A DNA stretch of 64,000 nucleotides. Origin: an uncultured Pelagibacteraceae bacterium. GTDB lineage: Bacteria > Pseudomonadota > Alphaproteobacteria > Pelagibacterales > Pelagibacteraceae. Below the pieces are notes generated by a model. The model searched no databases. It saw only the letters and a list, made by a program, of their open reading frames with translations, and was not told where the DNA came from. Position 1 is the stretch's first letter; each line of letters opens with the position of its first letter. The position numbers and the translations under genes were made by a program. Location: positions 186,001 through 250,000 of the forward strand of contig CACNRD010000001.1 in assembly GCA_902622795.1 (NCBI GenBank). The letters run 5' to 3'. Below, piece by piece: positions 55,694-64,000 of this stretch.

Positions 55694-56050
55694 TTAAAAT
55701 TCCATTCCATTTTCTCTTAAGGTTTCAGCAAAAGCTTTAACTCTGCCATGATATTTATATGAGCCCCTATCAAAATAAATTTTGGTTATGTTTTTTTCTT
55801 GAGCCTTTTTTGCTAATTTTTGTGCTACTAGTTTAGACAATTCAGTTTTGTTCACTTTTGCACCAGACTTAAGATCCTTTTCAACTGAAGATGCAGACAA
55901 TAATGTTACTTTTTTAATATCATCGATTATTTGAGCCGAAATATTTTTTGCTGATCTTGAGATGCTTAATCTAAATCTGTCACTTGCCGCAACCCTTTTA
56001 ACTTTGTTGCTTACACGAAACCTTTTTCTAATGCTTGTGTTTAATTTCAT
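55694..56050 (-). CDS. rplR: 50S ribosomal protein L18
   Basis: Binds 5S rRNA with L5. The 118 residues have [19 protein letters not shown], the family's RLSVFRSNKHIYAQVID-type strand, and the C-terminal [21 protein letters not shown]. It lies between rplF (one-base overlap) and rpsE. The N-terminus is rich in Arg and Lys, as expected for an rRNA binder. Confidence 0.96.
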   Translation of the reverse strand: MKLNTSIRKRFRVSNKVKRVAASDRFRLSISRSAKNISAQIIDDIKKVTLLSASSVEKDLKSGAKVNKTELSKLVAQKLAKKAQEKNITKIYFDRGSYKYHGRVKAFAETLRENGMEF

Positions 56051-56589
56051 TATTTTTTCTTTCCCTCTTTTTTAAGAACGTATTGGCCTTTTTCTCTTAT
56101 TCCCTTACCTTTATAAGGTTCTATTTTTCTTAAAGTTTTAATTTTGGATGCAACAGCACCAACAAGTTGCTTGTCTGATCCTGTAATTTTTAAAATTGTT
56201 TGTTTTTCAACTGCAATTTTAATTCCTTCAGGTATGTCAAAATCAATATCGTGACTATATCCTAATTGTAAATTTAATTGATTGCCTTTAAGAGCAGCCC
56301 TGTATCCTACACCAACTAATTCTAAGATTTTTTCATACCCAGCACTAGAGCCTATAACAGCATTATTAATTAAGCTTCTATTCATGCCCCAAAGTCTTTT
56401 TGAATTTTGATCAACTTTTTTAGGTTTAATTGATATTTCTTTTCCTTCTTTTATGTCTAAATTAAACATATCAAGATCAATATTGATTGATTTTTTACCT
56501 AATGGACCCTCAATGTTTATAATATTACCAGCTAAAGCAACTTTTACTTTTTCGGGGATTGATATATTTATTTTACCTATTTTAGACAT
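56050..56589 (-). CDS. rplF: 50S ribosomal protein L6
   Basis: A two-domain protein near the GTPase centre, 179 residues. It starts [15 protein letters not shown]; later parts include [40 protein letters not shown] and the signature [18 protein letters not shown] near the C-terminus. It lies between rpsH and rplR with one-base overlaps on both sides. Confidence 0.97.
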   Translation of the reverse strand: MSKIGKINISIPEKVKVALAGNIINIEGPLGKKSINIDLDMFNLDIKEGKEISIKPKKVDQNSKRLWGMNRSLINNAVIGSSAGYEKILELVGVGYRAALKGNQLNLQLGYSHDIDFDIPEGIKIAVEKQTILKITGSDKQLVGAVASKIKTLRKIEPYKGKGIREKGQYVLKKEGKKK

Positions 56590-56984
56590 TAAAATACCTT
56601 ACAGATTATTTCTCCACCGACTTTTTGTTTTCTGGCATCGATATCAGTCATAACACCTTTTGGTGTTGAAATTATAGCAATACCAAGTCCATTATTAATT
56701 TTCGGTAGACCGCTTGCACTTGAGAAAATTCTTCTTCCAGGCTTTGAAACTCTTTCAAAAGCACTAATAACTGGATTTCCAGAATGATATTTTAATTCTA
56801 AGGATAAAGTAGGTTTTTTATCTCCAGCATTTATTTTAAAATCCTTTATAAATCCCTCATTTTTTAATATATCAGCAATTTTTGTTTTAAAATTAGAAGA
56901 AGGCAATTCTACTTTTTTATGATTTCTAGCTTGAGCATTTTTTACTCTTGCAATCATATCTCCTATTGGGTCACTTAAACTCAT
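56589..56984 (-). CDS. rpsH: 30S ribosomal protein S8
   Basis: A 131-residue 16S rRNA binder; in E. coli S8 also represses the spc operon. It begins SLSDPIGDMIARVKNAQ and ends with STPKGVMTDIDARKQKVGGE followed by ICKVF, with SKPGRRIFSSASGLPKI in between. It follows rpsN by 11 bp. I could not recognise an S8-like repressor site in the rplN-rplE region by eye. Confidence 0.97.
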   Translation of the reverse strand: MSLSDPIGDMIARVKNAQARNHKKVELPSSNFKTKIADILKNEGFIKDFKINAGDKKPTLSLELKYHSGNPVISAFERVSKPGRRIFSSASGLPKINNGLGIAIISTPKGVMTDIDARKQKVGGEIICKVF

Positions 56985-56995
56985 AATTATCCTTT

Positions 56996-57301
56996 CTACC
57001 AGCTTGATTTAACTAGACCTGGTATCTTTCCTTGTAATCCTAATTGTCTTAATGCAATTCTTGAAATTTTTAATTTTCTATAAACTCCATGCGGTCTTCC
57101 TGTTATTTCACATCTATTCATAACTCTAGTTTTTGCTGAGTTTCTTGGTAATTTTGATAATTTTTGTTGTGCCTTAAATCTTTCTTCAAGTGTAATTTTT
57201 TTATTCATCACTATTTTTTTCAAAGCTGCTCTTTTCTTGTAAAGCCTATCTGACAATTTAATTCTACTTTTATTTTTATTTACAGCGCTTAATTTAGCCA
57301 T
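56996..57301 (-). CDS. rpsN: 30S ribosomal protein S14, zinc-free form
   Basis: A small-subunit head protein of 101 residues, the long type without CxxC zinc motifs. Conserved are AALKKIVMNKKITLEERFKA, RNSAKTRVMNRCEITGRPHG and LRQLGLQGKIPGLVKSSW at the end. It lies between rplE (2 bp gap) and rpsH. Only a single cysteine remains, which confirms the zinc-independent type. Confidence 0.97.
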   Translation of the reverse strand: MAKLSAVNKNKSRIKLSDRLYKKRAALKKIVMNKKITLEERFKAQQKLSKLPRNSAKTRVMNRCEITGRPHGVYRKLKISRIALRQLGLQGKIPGLVKSSW

Positions 57302-57303
57302 GT

Positions 57304-57858
57304 TTAATTGTCTCCTTTTTTTATAAATGGAAAATTCATTTTTTCTAATAATGCAAAACTATGTTCTTTATTAATAGCTTTAATCACAATTATTATATCG
57401 AGCCCTCTCACCTTATCGGCTCTATCAAAACTAACTTCAGGGAAAATAATGTGTTCTTTGATGCCAAACGTGTAATTGCCAAATTTATCAAATCCTTTTG
57501 GAGATAGACCTCTAAAATCTTTAATTCTAGGAAGTGCAATATTAACTAATCTATCTAAGAATTCATACATTTTGTTTTTTCTAAGGGTAACTTTTAAACC
57601 AGCATTAGACCCTTTTCTTGTCTTAAAATTAGCAACTGACTTTTTAAACTTTGTTGTAATTGGTTTTTGTCCAGTAATCTTAGCCATATCTTCTTCACAG
57701 GATTTTAGAATTTTTGCATCTGAAGCATCTAATCCAAGACCCATATTTAAAACAATTTTTTCAATTTTTGGTGCCATATAAATATTTTTAAATCCAAATT
57801 GATCTTTCAATGCCGGCTGAATTTCTTTATTGAATATTTCTTTTAATCTAGGAGTCAT
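57304..57858 (-). CDS. rplE: 50S ribosomal protein L5
   Basis: Central protuberance protein that binds 5S rRNA with L18. The 184 residues contain IEKIVLNMGLGLDASDAKIL, ITGQKPITTKFKKSVANFK, KVTLRKNKMYEFLDRL, and LPRIKDFRGLSPKGFDKFGN with FGIKEHIIFPE. The start ATG overlaps the rplX stop by one base. Confidence 0.97.
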   Translation of the reverse strand: MTPRLKEIFNKEIQPALKDQFGFKNIYMAPKIEKIVLNMGLGLDASDAKILKSCEEDMAKITGQKPITTKFKKSVANFKTRKGSNAGLKVTLRKNKMYEFLDRLVNIALPRIKDFRGLSPKGFDKFGNYTFGIKEHIIFPEVSFDRADKVRGLDIIIVIKAINKEHSFALLEKMNFPFIKKGDN

Positions 57859-58103
57859 TATTTTTTAGCCTCTTTTTTTTTAGCAGCTTTTTCATCAATT
57901 AGTTTAAGGTTAGACAAATGAATAAAGCTCTCTTTTGGAAAAATACCACCTTTTTTCTCTTTGGTAGTCTTGACATGTTTTTTAACCATATTAATTTCTT
58001 TTACTTTTGCTCTATTATTTGCTCTATCAATTTCTATAACCTCACCCTCTTTCTTTCTATCCTTACCAGTCAAAACTATCACTTTTAAACCTTTTTTAAT
58101 CAC
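57858..58103 (-). CDS. rplX: 50S ribosomal protein L24, short
   Basis: An assembly initiator of the large subunit. The KOW motif is [19 protein letters not shown] at 9-27, followed by [18 protein letters not shown] and [13 protein letters not shown]. With 81 residues it is about 20 shorter than the usual 100-105: the segment between the last strands and the C-terminus is cut short and replaced by a Lys/Ala tail. It lies between rplN (1 bp gap) and rplE. Confidence 0.95.
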   Translation of the reverse strand: MIKKGLKVIVLTGKDRKKEGEVIEIDRANNRAKVKEINMVKKHVKTTKEKKGGIFPKESFIHLSNLKLIDEKAAKKKEAKK

Positions 58104-58104
58104 T

Positions 58105-58473
58105 TTATAAAACCTCCGGTGCTAATGAGATGATTTTCATTTGACCTCTGCTTCTTAATTCTCTTGTGACAGGACCAAAAATTCTAGTACCAACTGGTTC
58201 ACCTTTATCATCTACTAAAACTGCTGCATTATTATCAAATTTTACTTTTGAACCATCATTTCTATGAATTCCTTTTTTAACTCTAACAACAACTGCCTTG
58301 TGAACTGTTCCTTTTTTGACTTTACCCTTGGGTATAGCCTCTTTAACAGCAATAACTATTGTGTCTCCAATACTTGCATATCTTCTTTTAGATCCACCAA
58401 GAACTTTGATGCACTCTATTCTTTTTGCGCCCGTATTATCAGCTACCTGTAATTCTGTTTGTACACCAATCAT
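58105..58473 (-). CDS. rplN: 50S ribosomal protein L14
   Basis: Subunit-interface protein of the large subunit, 122 residues. It begins [20 protein letters not shown] and contains [36 protein letters not shown], and ends with [20 protein letters not shown] followed by EVL. All family positions look conserved. It lies between rpsQ (one-base overlap) and rplX. Confidence 0.98.
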   Translation of the reverse strand: MIGVQTELQVADNTGAKRIECIKVLGGSKRRYASIGDTIVIAVKEAIPKGKVKKGTVHKAVVVRVKKGIHRNDGSKVKFDNNAAVLVDDKGEPVGTRIFGPVTRELRSRGQMKIISLAPEVL

Positions 58474-58709
58474 TATTTTGTATTCTCCATAACTTGAAAT
58501 TTTTTGTTTTTTGAGAAAGGCTTACTTTCAATTATTGATACTTTATCACCAGTTTTAAATTTGTTATTTTCATCATGAGCATTATAGTTTTTTCTTACCC
58601 TAATTACTTTTTTAAGAACAGGATGTGAATACTTTTGCTCAACCATAACAGTTACGGTCTTGTTTGGCTTATCGCTTATAACTACACCAGTTAATATTTT
58701 TTTAGGCAT
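58473..58709 (-). CDS. rpsQ: 30S ribosomal protein S17
   Basis: Primary 16S rRNA binder with an OB fold, 78 residues. It shows [40 protein letters not shown] and [20 protein letters not shown]. It overlaps the rpmC stop by 8 bp; the start PKKILTGVV is canonical, so the overlap is real. Confidence 0.97.
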   Translation of the reverse strand: MPKKILTGVVISDKPNKTVTVMVEQKYSHPVLKKVIRVRKNYNAHDENNKFKTGDKVSIIESKPFSKNKKFQVMENTK

Positions 58710-58893
58710 TTATTTTTCCTTTTAATATAGTTTTTAATCTAGCTATTGTTTTTTTTGTTTCTCCAATTTTAGCTGGATTTGTTATTTGTGAATTCATTTT
58801 CTGAAATCTAAAATTAAAAAGGTCTTTTTTAAGTTTCTCAATATTTTTTAAAACTTCATCCTTTGATAATTTTTTAATTTCTTGCTTTTTCAT
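58702..58893 (-). CDS. rpmC: 50S ribosomal protein L29
   Basis: A small helical hairpin at the tunnel exit, 63 residues. Recognised by KDEVLKNIEKLKKDLFNFRF with QKMNSQITNPAKIGETKKTI and ARLKTIL, the standard L29 layout. It begins at the rplP stop (one-base overlap) and overlaps rpsQ by 8 bp. Confidence 0.96.
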   Translation of the reverse strand: MKKQEIKKLSKDEVLKNIEKLKKDLFNFRFQKMNSQITNPAKIGETKKTIARLKTILKGKINA

Positions 58894-59303
58894 TATGCAA
58901 ATCTCTTAATTGTTTTTGTTTTAATTGGTAATTTTGCTGATGCTTTATACAAGGCCTCTTTTGCTATTTGCTCTGAAACACCATCAACCTCAAATAAAAT
59001 TCTGCCCGGTTTCACTCTACAAGCAAAAAATTCTGGAGATCCTTTTCCTTTACCCATTCTAACTTCAATCGGTTTTTTGGAAACAGGTATATTTGGAAAA
59101 ATCCTCGTCCAAACTCTACCTTGTCTTTTCATATGTCTTGTTAGCGCAACTCTAGCAGCTTCAATTTGTTTACCAGTTATTCTTTCTGGCTGTAATGCTT
59201 TTAGGGCATAAGCTCCATAATTTATGGTACTTGCTCTTGTAGCGGTACCATGAATTCTACCTTTATGAGCTTTTCTCCACTTAGTTCTAACTGGTTGTAA
59301 CAT
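58893..59303 (-). CDS. rplP: 50S ribosomal protein L16
   Basis: A late-assembly protein near the A-site finger, 136 residues. It starts [19 protein letters not shown] and shows [36 protein letters not shown] and [20 protein letters not shown]. The arginine hydroxylated by YcfD in E. coli lies in the GRVWTRIF region, although no YcfD gene is seen here. It shares one base with rpsC. Confidence 0.97.
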   Translation of the reverse strand: MLQPVRTKWRKAHKGRIHGTATRASTINYGAYALKALQPERITGKQIEAARVALTRHMKRQGRVWTRIFPNIPVSKKPIEVRMGKGKGSPEFFACRVKPGRILFEVDGVSEQIAKEALYKASAKLPIKTKTIKRFA

Positions 59304-59983
59304 TACTGTTTACCCTCTTGTGGTATTGCTTTATTCGTTTCTTGGCTAAATTCTCTTGCAAAAACTTCACCTTTGTAAATCCAAACCTTAATTCCAATTA
59401 TTCCATAAGTAGTTAAAGCTTCTGCTTCAGCGTAGTCAATATCTGCTCTTAATGTGTGTGAAGGAATGCTTCCATCCCTTAACCACTCAGTTCTTGCAAT
59501 TTCATTTCCACCTAATCTTCCGCTGACAGAAACTTTTATACCTTTTGCACCTAATCTAATACAAGATTGCATAGCTCTTTTCATTGCTCTCCTATATGAA
59601 ATTCTTTTTACTAGCTGTTGTGCAATATTCTCTGCAACTAAATAAGCATTAGTCTCAGGTTTTTTTACTTCTTTTATATTTAAATTTACTTCATTCTTAG
59701 TGAATTTTGACAGATTATTTTTTATTTTATCAATGTCACTTCCCTTTTTACCAATAACAAAACCAGGTCTAGAAGTATAGATAGTCACGTAACACTTATT
59801 AGATGTTCGTTCAATCATAACTTTAGATACACCAGAATTTATAACATTTTTCTTTATATATTCACGGATTTTAAAATCTTCGATTAAGTAATTACCAAAA
59901 TCTTTTTTCTTAGCATACCAAACAGAGTCCCAACCTCTGTTTACACCTAACCTAAAACCTACAGGATTAACTTTTTGCCCCAT
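59303..59983 (-). CDS. rpsC: 30S ribosomal protein S3
   Basis: mRNA entry protein with helicase activity, 226 residues. It begins [20 protein letters not shown]; the KH domain follows ([18 protein letters not shown]), and the C-terminal part has [38 protein letters not shown] and [20 protein letters not shown]. It overlaps the rplV 3' end by 17 bp, the longest overlap inside the ribosomal cluster. Confidence 0.98.
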   Translation of the reverse strand: MGQKVNPVGFRLGVNRGWDSVWYAKKKDFGNYLIEDFKIREYIKKNVINSGVSKVMIERTSNKCYVTIYTSRPGFVIGKKGSDIDKIKNNLSKFTKNEVNLNIKEVKKPETNAYLVAENIAQQLVKRISYRRAMKRAMQSCIRLGAKGIKVSVSGRLGGNEIARTEWLRDGSIPSHTLRADIDYAEAEALTTYGIIGIKVWIYKGEVFAREFSQETNKAIPQEGKQ

Positions 59984-60365
59984 GCTTCTCCAATTGTTTT
60001 GTTTCTGATAATATTATTGTAACAGTCGACCAAGGTTTCAAAATAGGAGCAGCTCTCCCTTTTGCACGTGGTCTAAATCTTTTCATAACTATTTTTTTTC
60101 CACAATATGCTTCTTTCACAACTAAATTATCAATGTCGTACTGAAAGTTATTTTCAGCGTTTGCAACTGCTGAACTGATAGTTTTTCTAATATCTCTTGT
60201 AATTCTTTTTTCAGAGAACTGTAGATCTCTAATTGCTACATCAACTTTTTTTCCAACAATACTTTTGAGTATTGGATTAAGTTTTCTGATACTTGATCTG
60301 ACACCATTGTTGATAGACTTCACAGTCTTATCGTTATTTTTATCAATTTTCTTTTTTTTACCCAT
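59967..60365 (-). CDS. rplV: 50S ribosomal protein L22
   Basis: Lines the exit tunnel. The core begins SIRKLNPILKSIVGKKVDVA with the family helix, has AVANAENNFQYDIDNLVVKE and FRPRAKGRAAPILKPWSTVT. At 132 residues it is about 20 longer than E. coli owing to a Lys/Asn-rich N-terminal extension (about 1-25). It starts 2 bp after the rpsS stop. Confidence 0.96.
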   Translation of the reverse strand: MGKKKKIDKNNDKTVKSINNGVRSSIRKLNPILKSIVGKKVDVAIRDLQFSEKRITRDIRKTISSAVANAENNFQYDIDNLVVKEAYCGKKIVMKRFRPRAKGRAAPILKPWSTVTIILSETKQLEKHGAKS

Positions 60366-60367
60366 AA

Positions 60368-60664
60368 TTATTTCTTATCTGCTGTTGCAGGTTTAGCTTT
60401 TTTATCTGCAGGCGTATGACCAAAAAATGTTCTTGTTGGCGCGAACTCACCCAGCTTATGTCCAACCATATCTTCTGATATTGTAATTGGTATAAATTTT
60501 TTTCCATTATAAATTTGAAAACTTACTCCCACAAAATCAGGTAGAACAGTTGATTTTCTTGACCATGTTTTTATAGGAATTTTTTTTGGGTCATCTTTAT
60601 ATTTATCAACTTTTTTCATTAAACTTTCTTCTACAAAAGGTCCTTTCCAAACTGCTCTAGCCAT
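60368..60664 (-). CDS. rpsS: 30S ribosomal protein S19
   Basis: Head protein contacting S13 and tRNA, 98 residues. It has [40 protein letters not shown] and [20 protein letters not shown]. The C-terminal [11 protein letters not shown] is a slightly extended basic tail. It shares one base with the rplB stop. Confidence 0.97.
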   Translation of the reverse strand: MARAVWKGPFVEESLMKKVDKYKDDPKKIPIKTWSRKSTVLPDFVGVSFQIYNGKKFIPITISEDMVGHKLGEFAPTRTFFGHTPADKKAKPATADKK

Positions 60665-61503
60665 TATTTAGTATCCTTCCTTTTGTTTCTTCTCTTAACT
60701 ATAAATTTATCTGTTCTCTTATTATCTCTTGTTTTTAATCCTTTAGCTGATTGGCCGGTAGGTGAAACAGGATGTCTACCACCAGCAGATTTACCTTCAC
60801 CTCCTCCATGAGGGTGATCTACAGGGTTTTTAACAACACCTCTAGTATGTGGTCTTCTTCCCAACCATCTTGATCTACCTGCTTTTCCAATTTTAATATT
60901 TTTTTGATCCGGATTACTTAAAATTCCTATTGTAGCTAAAGCTCTAGAATCAATTTTTCTAACTTCACCTGAAGCAAGTTTAATCAAACTGTAATTTCCA
61001 TCTAATCCACTTATTGTTACAGAAGAACCTGCTGATCTAGCAATTTTTCCACCACCACCTGGCTGAATTTCAACATTATGAATATTGATACCAACTGGGA
61101 TGTCTTGCAGTGGCATGCAATTACCAATTTTAATCTCTTTTTTAGATCCACTTTCAATTTTATCACCTACTTTTATTTTTTGAGGTGCTAGAAAGTATGC
61201 GTGGGTTCCATCATTAAATTTAACCAACATTATATAGCATGATCTATTTGGATCATATTCTACTCTTTCAACAGTAGCTTCCATGTCAAATTTCTTTCTA
61301 TAAAAGTCAACATGTCTGTACATTTTTTTGTGACCACCAGCTCTGTTTATTGAAGTAATATGACCATTATTATTTCTACCTTTCATGGCATTTTTAGGAG
61401 AAACAAGCGACTTGAAAGGTTTACCTTTCCATAGTCCAGTTCTATCAACTAAAATAGTCCCTCTAGTAGATTTTGTATACGGTTTAAAAGTTTTCAATGC
61501 CAT
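60664..61503 (-). CDS. rplB: 50S ribosomal protein L2
   Basis: Core large-subunit protein near the peptidyl transferase centre, 279 residues. Signature pieces are [59 protein letters not shown] and [20 protein letters not shown] with the conserved histidine. It lies between rplW (3 bp gap) and rpsS. Confidence 0.98.
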   Translation of the reverse strand: MALKTFKPYTKSTRGTILVDRTGLWKGKPFKSLVSPKNAMKGRNNNGHITSINRAGGHKKMYRHVDFYRKKFDMEATVERVEYDPNRSCYIMLVKFNDGTHAYFLAPQKIKVGDKIESGSKKEIKIGNCMPLQDIPVGINIHNVEIQPGGGGKIARSAGSSVTISGLDGNYSLIKLASGEVRKIDSRALATIGILSNPDQKNIKIGKAGRSRWLGRRPHTRGVVKNPVDHPHGGGEGKSAGGRHPVSPTGQSAKGLKTRDNKRTDKFIVKRRNKRKDTK

Positions 61504-61506
61504 TTA

Positions 61507-61800
61507 TTAAATTCCTGTTGTTAGATCAATACTCTGACCTTTTTTAAGTGTAATTATTGCTTTTTTGTATCCTGAAACTTTTACTTTTTTTCCTCTAGTA
61601 ACTTTAGTTCTGTTCTGTTTATTTATAATATTAATTTTTGTAACATTTACTTTAAAAATTTTTTCAATATTTTTTTTAAGATTTTTTTTGTTAGCGCCAT
61701 CAGGTACTTTGAATGTAATTTTATTTAACTCAGACAAATTTGTTGATTTCTCTGTAACAACTGGTGAAAGAATTTTGTCGTATAAATGTATTTTATCCAT
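61507..61800 (-). CDS. rplW: 50S ribosomal protein L23
   Basis: Tunnel-exit protein that docks trigger factor and SRP, 97 residues. It has LYDKILSPVVTEKSTNLSEL, ITFKVPDGANKKNLKKNIEK and IFKVNVTKINIINK, with the basic loop RTKVTRGKKVKVSGYKKAI. It starts 1 bp after the rplD stop. Confidence 0.96.
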   Translation of the reverse strand: MDKIHLYDKILSPVVTEKSTNLSELNKITFKVPDGANKKNLKKNIEKIFKVNVTKINIINKQNRTKVTRGKKVKVSGYKKAIITLKKGQSIDLTTGI

Positions 61801-61801
61801 T

Positions 61802-62425
61802 TTAAGAATATCTCTTTTCTAGTTCTTTCACTGAACTTTCTGTAAATACAACTTTTTTGAATTTAATTATGTCGTAGGCACTAAAATGATTAACATCTGT
61901 AACTTTAACGTTTGGGATATTTCTTGCTGATTTTTCAATTTTTTCCTTAGAATTTTTATCTAGTATTAAAAGTGAATTTGAAATTTCTAGTTTATTAATT
62001 ATTGAACTCATTTCTTTAGTTTTTTTAATTTCAGAACTAAAGTCATTTAAAATTAATAAATTCTTATTATTATTTTTTTCCGTAATTAGTGATGCTACAC
62101 TCAATTTTTTTTCATTTTTATTTAATTTTCTTTTTTTGTAGGCTAGTTCGCCTTTTGGTCCGTGTGCTATACCACCACCAACAAAAATTGGAGCTTTTCT
62201 ACTTGCGTGTCTAGCTCCACCCGTACCTTTCTGAGCATATATTTTTGATGTTGGGCCCCTTACTTCATTTTGCTGCTTAGTTTTTGCATGTCTACCTTTA
62301 TAATTTGCATTTGTTTTATAAAGCACGCTGCTAACAAGTTTATTGTTTACTTTTGCTGAGAAAATTTTATCTAGCACCTCAATGCTATCTTTTTTTCCAT
62401 CAATACTAATTTTATCTAATTTCAT
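61802..62425 (-). CDS. rplD: 50S ribosomal protein L4
   Basis: Tunnel constriction protein; in E. coli it also represses the S10 operon. The 207 residues contain the loop GRHAKTKQQNEVRGPTSKIY followed by AQKGTGGARHASRKAPIFVG, GGGIAHGPKGELAYKKRKLN and a later LLILDKNSKEKIEKSARNIP. It shares one base with rplC. I see no leader hairpin upstream of rpsJ for L4-type control, because fusA abuts it. Confidence 0.96.
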   Translation of the reverse strand: MKLDKISIDGKKDSIEVLDKIFSAKVNNKLVSSVLYKTNANYKGRHAKTKQQNEVRGPTSKIYAQKGTGGARHASRKAPIFVGGGIAHGPKGELAYKKRKLNKNEKKLSVASLITEKNNNKNLLILNDFSSEIKKTKEMSSIINKLEISNSLLILDKNSKEKIEKSARNIPNVKVTDVNHFSAYDIIKFKKVVFTESSVKELEKRYS

Positions 62426-63135
62426 TATTTTTTCTTTTTATCAGGTGTTTTTTTTGCTTGCTCAGCAGCAGCTAGTTTTTCATTTATAGTCATTTTACTA
62501 ATATTTTTTACTGAACCCTTAACCAATACCTCTGAATTTTTTGAACCCGGAATTGATCCTTTTAAATAAAGTAGTTCGTTTTCTAAATCTGTTTTGATAA
62601 TTTCTATATTTTGCATAGTTCTTAATTTATCTCCCATATGGCCAGCCATTTTCTTACCTTTGAAAACTTTTCCTGGATCTTGGCTATGACCTGTTGAACC
62701 ATGTGCTCTGTGAGAAATAGATACTCCGTGACTAGCTCTTAAGCCACCAAAATTGTGTCTTTTCATAGCACCTGCAAAACCTTTACCTATAGTTTTTGAT
62801 CTTGTATCTACAAATTTAGTATCCTTGAAAATTTCCAAACCAAACTCATTACCTTCTTTGTATTTAGAAGTGTCATTTACCCTAAATTCTTTCAATTTTT
62901 TCTTTGCTTCAGTATTTTTTTTAGCAAAAAAACCTTTCATAGCTTTTGTTAGCTTGGAATTTTTAATCTTACCATATCCAAGCTGCACTGCTTTATATCC
63001 ACGGTTTTCTTCTTCAATAACTTGAATTACTCTAGCCTTCTCAACTTTTAAAACTGTAACTGGTACTATCTGACCAGATTTATAAAATTCTCTAGTCATT
63101 CCAATTTTTTTACCTATTAAAGCTATTTCACTCAT
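62425..63135 (-). CDS. rplC: 50S ribosomal protein L3
   Basis: Starts assembly of the large subunit. The 236 residues begin with ALIGKKIGMTREFYKSG, and have FAGAMKRHNFGGLRASHGVS, HRAHGSTGHSQDPGKVFKGK and KMAGHMGDKLRTMQNIEI. A C-terminal extension of about 25 residues (EKLAAAEQAKKTPDKKKK) is poorly conserved. The glutamine methylated by PrmB lies in STGHSQDPG. It follows rpsJ by 2 bp. Confidence 0.97.
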   Translation of the reverse strand: MSEIALIGKKIGMTREFYKSGQIVPVTVLKVEKARVIQVIEEENRGYKAVQLGYGKIKNSKLTKAMKGFFAKKNTEAKKKLKEFRVNDTSKYKEGNEFGLEIFKDTKFVDTRSKTIGKGFAGAMKRHNFGGLRASHGVSISHRAHGSTGHSQDPGKVFKGKKMAGHMGDKLRTMQNIEIIKTDLENELLYLKGSIPGSKNSEVLVKGSVKNISKMTINEKLAAAEQAKKTPDKKKK

Positions 63136-63137
63136 AA

Positions 63138-63446
63138 TTAAATTTTTATTTCCACATCTACACCAGAAGCTAAGTCTAACTTCATTAGTGCTTCTACTGT
63201 TTGTGGTGTTGGTTCAATTATATCTATTAATCTTTTGTGCGTTCTAGTCTCAAATTGCTCTCTACTTTTTTTATCAATATGAGGAGATCTTAGTACAGTG
63301 TATCTCTCTATCCTTGTCGGTAGAGGAATTGGTCCCTTAATTGTAGCGCCAGTTCTTTTGACTGTATTAACTATTTCTTCAGTTGATGCATCTAATACTT
63401 TGTTATCGTAGGCTCTAAGTTTAATTCTAATATTCTGTTTTTCCAT
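63138..63446 (-). CDS. rpsJ: 30S ribosomal protein S10 (NusE)
   Basis: Small-subunit head protein and partner of NusB in antitermination; nusB is also in this window. The 102 residues have [60 protein letters not shown] and [20 protein letters not shown]. It begins 2 bp after the fusA stop, so tuf, which separates fusA and rpsJ in many proteobacteria, is missing here. Confidence 0.98.
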   Translation of the reverse strand: MEKQNIRIKLRAYDNKVLDASTEEIVNTVKRTGATIKGPIPLPTRIERYTVLRSPHIDKKSREQFETRTHKRLIDIIEPTPQTVEALMKLDLASGVDVEIKI

Positions 63447-63448
63447 AA

Positions 63449-64000
63449 TTACCCTGCAATCTTTTTAGTTACTTCATCCTGTACATTTTGTGGGACTTTA
63501 GAATAATGATCAAAAAACATAGAATATTGGGCTCTACCTTGTGACATTGATCTTAAATTGTTAATGTATCCAAACATATTTGCTAAAGGTACCATGGCTG
63601 TAATTACAGTTGCGTTTCCTCTTTGCTCTTGAGTGCTTATCTGACCTCTTCTACTATTTAGATCACCTATAACATCACCCATATAATCTTCTGGTGTTAC
63701 TACTTCAACTCTCATCACTGGTTCTAATAACTTTAAACCACCTTTTGTACACGCTTCTTTGAAACATGCTCTGCTAGCCAATTCAAATGCTAATACACTT
63801 GAGTCAACATCATGATGAAGTCCATCTAAAATAGTTACTTTGTAATCAATCATTGGGAAACCAGCTAAAATTCCACCATCTGATATTGTTTCAATTCCTT
63901 TTTCTACACCAGGTATAAATTCTTTAGGAATTGCTCCCCCTTTAATTTTGCTTTCAACTTCTCTTCCTTTGCCAGCTTCTTGTGGCTCAACTAATAATTT
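63449..64000 (-). CDS. fusA: Elongation factor G, C-terminal part (cut by window edge)
   Basis: The last 183 codons of EF-G, the translocation GTPase; the 5' part lies beyond position 64000. The reading frame stays open from the edge: residues corresponding to domain IV come first ([20 protein letters not shown], then [19 protein letters not shown] and [20 protein letters not shown]), then domain V ([31 protein letters not shown]). A start at 63853 is only an internal methionine. It ends 2 bp before rpsJ. The gene order fusA-rpsJ without tuf is unusual. Confidence 0.96.
   Translation of the reverse strand, partial: KLLVEPQEAGKGREVESKIKGGAIPKEFIPGVEKGIETISDGGILAGFPMIDYKVTILDGLHHDVDSSVLAFELASRACFKEACTKGGLKLLEPVMRVEVVTPEDYMGDVIGDLNSRRGQISTQEQRGNATVITAMVPLANMFGYINNLRSMSQGRAQYSMFFDHYSKVPQNVQDEVTKKIAG

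Noticed and set aside
63449..63853. A separate 134-residue protein after the ribosomal cluster
   Set aside because: The frame stays open to the window edge and encodes EF-G domain IV/V throughout; the methionine at 63853 is internal, so it is a truncated fusA and not its own gene.
1..64000. CRISPR arrays, transposases, prophage genes, toxin-antitoxin pairs, rRNA genes
   Set aside because: No direct-repeat arrays, no transposase or integrase-like proteins, no phage or restriction genes and no rRNA sequence were seen. The region is core genome throughout.

Overview
The window is a 64 kb piece of an AT-rich, tightly packed alphaproteobacterial chromosome, most likely from the SAR11 group (Pelagibacterales). 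Pointers to SAR11 are the low GC, the near absence of intergenic DNA (no gap above about 80 bp), a compact SAM-II/SAM-V type riboswitch directly in front of metY, a sarcosine oxidase soxBDAG operon, a K+-independent proton pyrophosphatase, and alphaproteobacterial gene orders from which single genes are missing. I see no mobile element, prophage, CRISPR array, plasmid gene or island. This is core genome.

Layout. 1-1401: riboswitch and metY. 1394-7841: ctaA, a stand-alone chorismate mutase, the rpmF-plsX-ihfA-merR block without fabH, a cytochrome bc1 assembly chaperone divergent from bamE, then hppA. 7920-15268: one long leftward run with a 2OG-Fe(II) oxygenase, rpiB, glyA, nrdR, ribD, ribE, ribB with a dead RibA domain, ribH, nusB and thiL. 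15342-16331: hemB. 16332-23661: another leftward run of dapA, smpB, folK, spoT, pyrE, pdxJ, acpS, lepB, rnc and recO, lacking era. 23705-31172: lytic transglycosylase, tRNA-Ser(GCU), soxBDAG. 31175-37842: secreted nuclease, MATE exporter, trhO, O-methyltransferase, gatB, gatA, gatC. 37893-44589: ruvX, pyrB, a catalytically dead pyrC paralogue, plsY, topA, a small exported protein and a RidA-family protein. 44591-50497: ugd, galU, a frameshifted panC, mgtE, lipB, rluC. 50508-64000: the ribosomal protein superoperon from rplQ back to the 3' part of fusA, all on the minus strand, lacking rpmD and with no tuf next to fusA.

How the genes fit together. soxBDAG demethylates sarcosine to glycine and passes the methyl carbon to tetrahydrofolate. 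glyA interconverts glycine and serine through the same one-carbon pool, folK supplies folate, and metY under a SAM riboswitch makes methionine or homocysteine from O-acetylhomoserine and reduced sulfur. The rib genes supply the flavin these oxidases need. acpS, plsX and plsY serve lipid synthesis; ctaA, the bc1 chaperone, hemB and hppA serve respiration and membrane energetics; gatCAB, smpB, trhO, rluC and the S10-spc-alpha cluster serve translation.

Most worth checking: the riboswitch, the +1 frameshift in a poly-A tract of panC, CxC instead of CxxC zinc knuckles in NrdR, two degenerate enzyme domains (PyrC-like and RibA-like), a shortened Rel/SpoT, missing genes in otherwise conserved clusters (fabH, era, rpmD, tuf, dprA), and a divergent gene pair whose start codons overlap. 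I found no clearly new multi-gene system.
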